Shown piece by piece: positions 63,054-64,000 of a stretch of 64,000 bases of DNA; position 1 is the stretch's first letter, and every line of letters starts with the position of its first letter. Below the pieces are notes generated by a model. That model was given only the letters and a program-made list of their open reading frames with translations. It was not told the origin of the DNA and searched no databases. The DNA is from Streptomyces sp. NBC_01244 (GTDB taxonomy: Bacteria > Actinomycetota > Actinomycetes > Streptomycetales > Streptomycetaceae). A program made the translations under genes and the position numbers. Location: the NCBI RefSeq assembly GCF_035987325.1, contig NZ_CP108488.1, positions 8,246,001-8,310,000 of the forward strand, read 5' to 3'.

Positions 63054-64000
63054 ATGACCCTTCCCCTCGATCTCCTGACAGAGCTGGAACCGACCGTGGC
63101 CAGGCTCCTGGACCGCCACGTAGCGGCTGCACCGGTGTGGTTCCCCCACGCCTACATTCCCTGGAGTCGGGCCGCCGACTTCGACGGTCCGCTGAACGGC
63201 ACACCCTGGCGGGCCGACCAGTCCGAACTCCCGCAGGCCGTGGCCGACGCGCTGATGGTCAACCTGCTGACCGAGGACAACCTGCCGAGCTATCACTTCG
63301 AGATCGCCACCCAGTTCGGCCGCCACGGCGCCTGGGGCGCCTGGGTGCACCGCTGGACGGCCGAGGAGGACCGCCACGCTCACGCGCTGCGCGGCTACCT
63401 CCACGCCCGCCGGGCCGTCGACCCGGTCGCCTTGGAGCGCCAGCGCATGCAACACGTCTCCATCGGCTACACCAGCGACCACGCTTCCCTGCTGCACGGC
63501 CTGGCGTACGTGACCGTCCAGGAACTGGCCACCCGAGAAGCGCACCGGAACACCGGGCTGGCCTGTGCCGATCCGGTGGCCCGCCAGCTGACCGCACGGA
63601 TCGCCGCCGACGAGAACCTCCACATGATCTTCTACCGCGACCTGTACACCGCCGCGGTGGAACTGGACCCCGACAGCGCCCTCTCGGCCCTCGCCGACGT
63701 CATCTGCTCCTTCGACATGCCGGGCAGCACCATCCCGGGCTTCCAACAGCGCGCCCTGCGGATCGCCGCATCCGGCATCTACAACCTCGACGTCCACCGC
63801 CGCCATGTGCTGCAGCCGCTGCTGCGCTCCCTGGGCGTCATGACCCGCTCGGGCCTCGGCCCCGCGGGCGAGCAGGCCCGTGACCGCATCGGCCGTCAGC
63901 TCGACGAGCTGCGGACGAGAGCCGAACGCTCCCAGCGGCTGTTCGACCGCATGAGGGAAACCGCTCCCGCCGCATCCGTCCCCAGCCCCCACCCTCCCCT
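63054..64000 (+). CDS. Acyl-ACP desaturase (diiron, ferritin-like), 3' end beyond window
   Basis: At least 315 residues, open to the right edge. All diiron ligand motifs of soluble stearoyl-ACP desaturases appear in order: Glu74 (LLTEDNLPSYH), Glu105 and His108 (WTAEEDRHAH), Glu157 (VQELATREAHRN) and Glu187 with His190 (ADENLHMIFY). It would introduce a double bond into an acyl chain bound to ACP, using ferredoxin and oxygen. ATG 63054 follows the ketosynthase stop by 85 bases; a ribosome site is weak. The late residues (PAAASVPSPHPPL) suggest the protein is close to its end. Confidence 0.9.
   Translation, partial: MTLPLDLLTELEPTVARLLDRHVAAAPVWFPHAYIPWSRAADFDGPLNGTPWRADQSELPQAVADALMVNLLTEDNLPSYHFEIATQFGRHGAWGAWVHRWTAEEDRHAHALRGYLHARRAVDPVALERQRMQHVSIGYTSDHASLLHGLAYVTVQELATREAHRNTGLACADPVARQLTARIAADENLHMIFYRDLYTAAVELDPDSALSALADVICSFDMPGSTIPGFQQRALRIAASGIYNLDVHRRHVLQPLLRSLGVMTRSGLGPAGEQARDRIGRQLDELRTRAERSQRLFDRMRETAPAASVPSPHPP

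Overview
The base composition (very high GC, extreme third-position GC bias), the GTG/TTG starts, the GGAG-type ribosome sites, the leaderless-looking transcripts and the gene families all point to a Streptomyces or a close relative. No rRNA, tRNA, CRISPR array, insertion sequence or phage gene could be supported. The window holds about 53 genes, two of them cut by its ends.

Left part (1-16.8 kb): a TetR tail, an SDR oxidoreductase, a cytochrome P450, a membrane-anchored esterase, a frameshifted DoxX gene with an 18-bp perfect palindrome upstream, and a coupled pair (an unrecognised protein and an SbcD/Mre11-like nuclease). A molybdopterin sulfite-oxidase-like membrane protein follows with a small partner. 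Next come two secreted glycosidases (GH89 alpha-N-acetylglucosaminidase, GH27 alpha-galactosidase with a ricin-type domain). A TetR regulator, a serine/threonine dehydratase-like PLP enzyme and two universal stress proteins close this part.

Middle (16.8-52.4 kb): this is a large carbohydrate-use island with three binding-protein-dependent sugar importers. Each has a lipoprotein and two permeases but no ATPase. They are paired with GH38 alpha-mannosidase (importer 1), with a GH36-like enzyme, a LacI regulator and a divergent secreted protein of uncertain family (importer 2), and with GH5 and GH35 enzymes (importer 3). Next to importer 3 are a ROK regulator, a GH36 alpha-galactosidase and an alkaline-phosphatase-superfamily enzyme. 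A galT-galK operon with a divergent DeoR repressor lies between importers 2 and 3. The set is consistent with secreted and cytosolic stripping of galactose, mannose and GlcNAc from plant or glycoprotein glycans, import of the fragments, and entry of galactose into the Leloir pathway. galE is absent here. Between importers 1 and 2 sit a DUF4328-like membrane protein, an alpha/beta hydrolase, a FadH-like enoate reductase, a hotdog thioesterase and an MFS exporter.

Right part (52.4-64 kb): the most striking locus is an overlapping pair encoding a cyclodipeptide synthase of the NYH type and a P450 that closely resembles Mycobacterium tuberculosis CYP121 (mycocyclosin synthase). It has two changed positions near the C-terminus, where CYP121 has Gln385 and Arg386. 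Upstream is a Tat-exported carboxylesterase. A complete five-gene branched-chain amino-acid-type ABC importer follows. The window ends in a compact acyl carrier protein, ketosynthase and acyl-ACP desaturase set that runs off the right edge and may be the start of a lipid or polyketide pathway.
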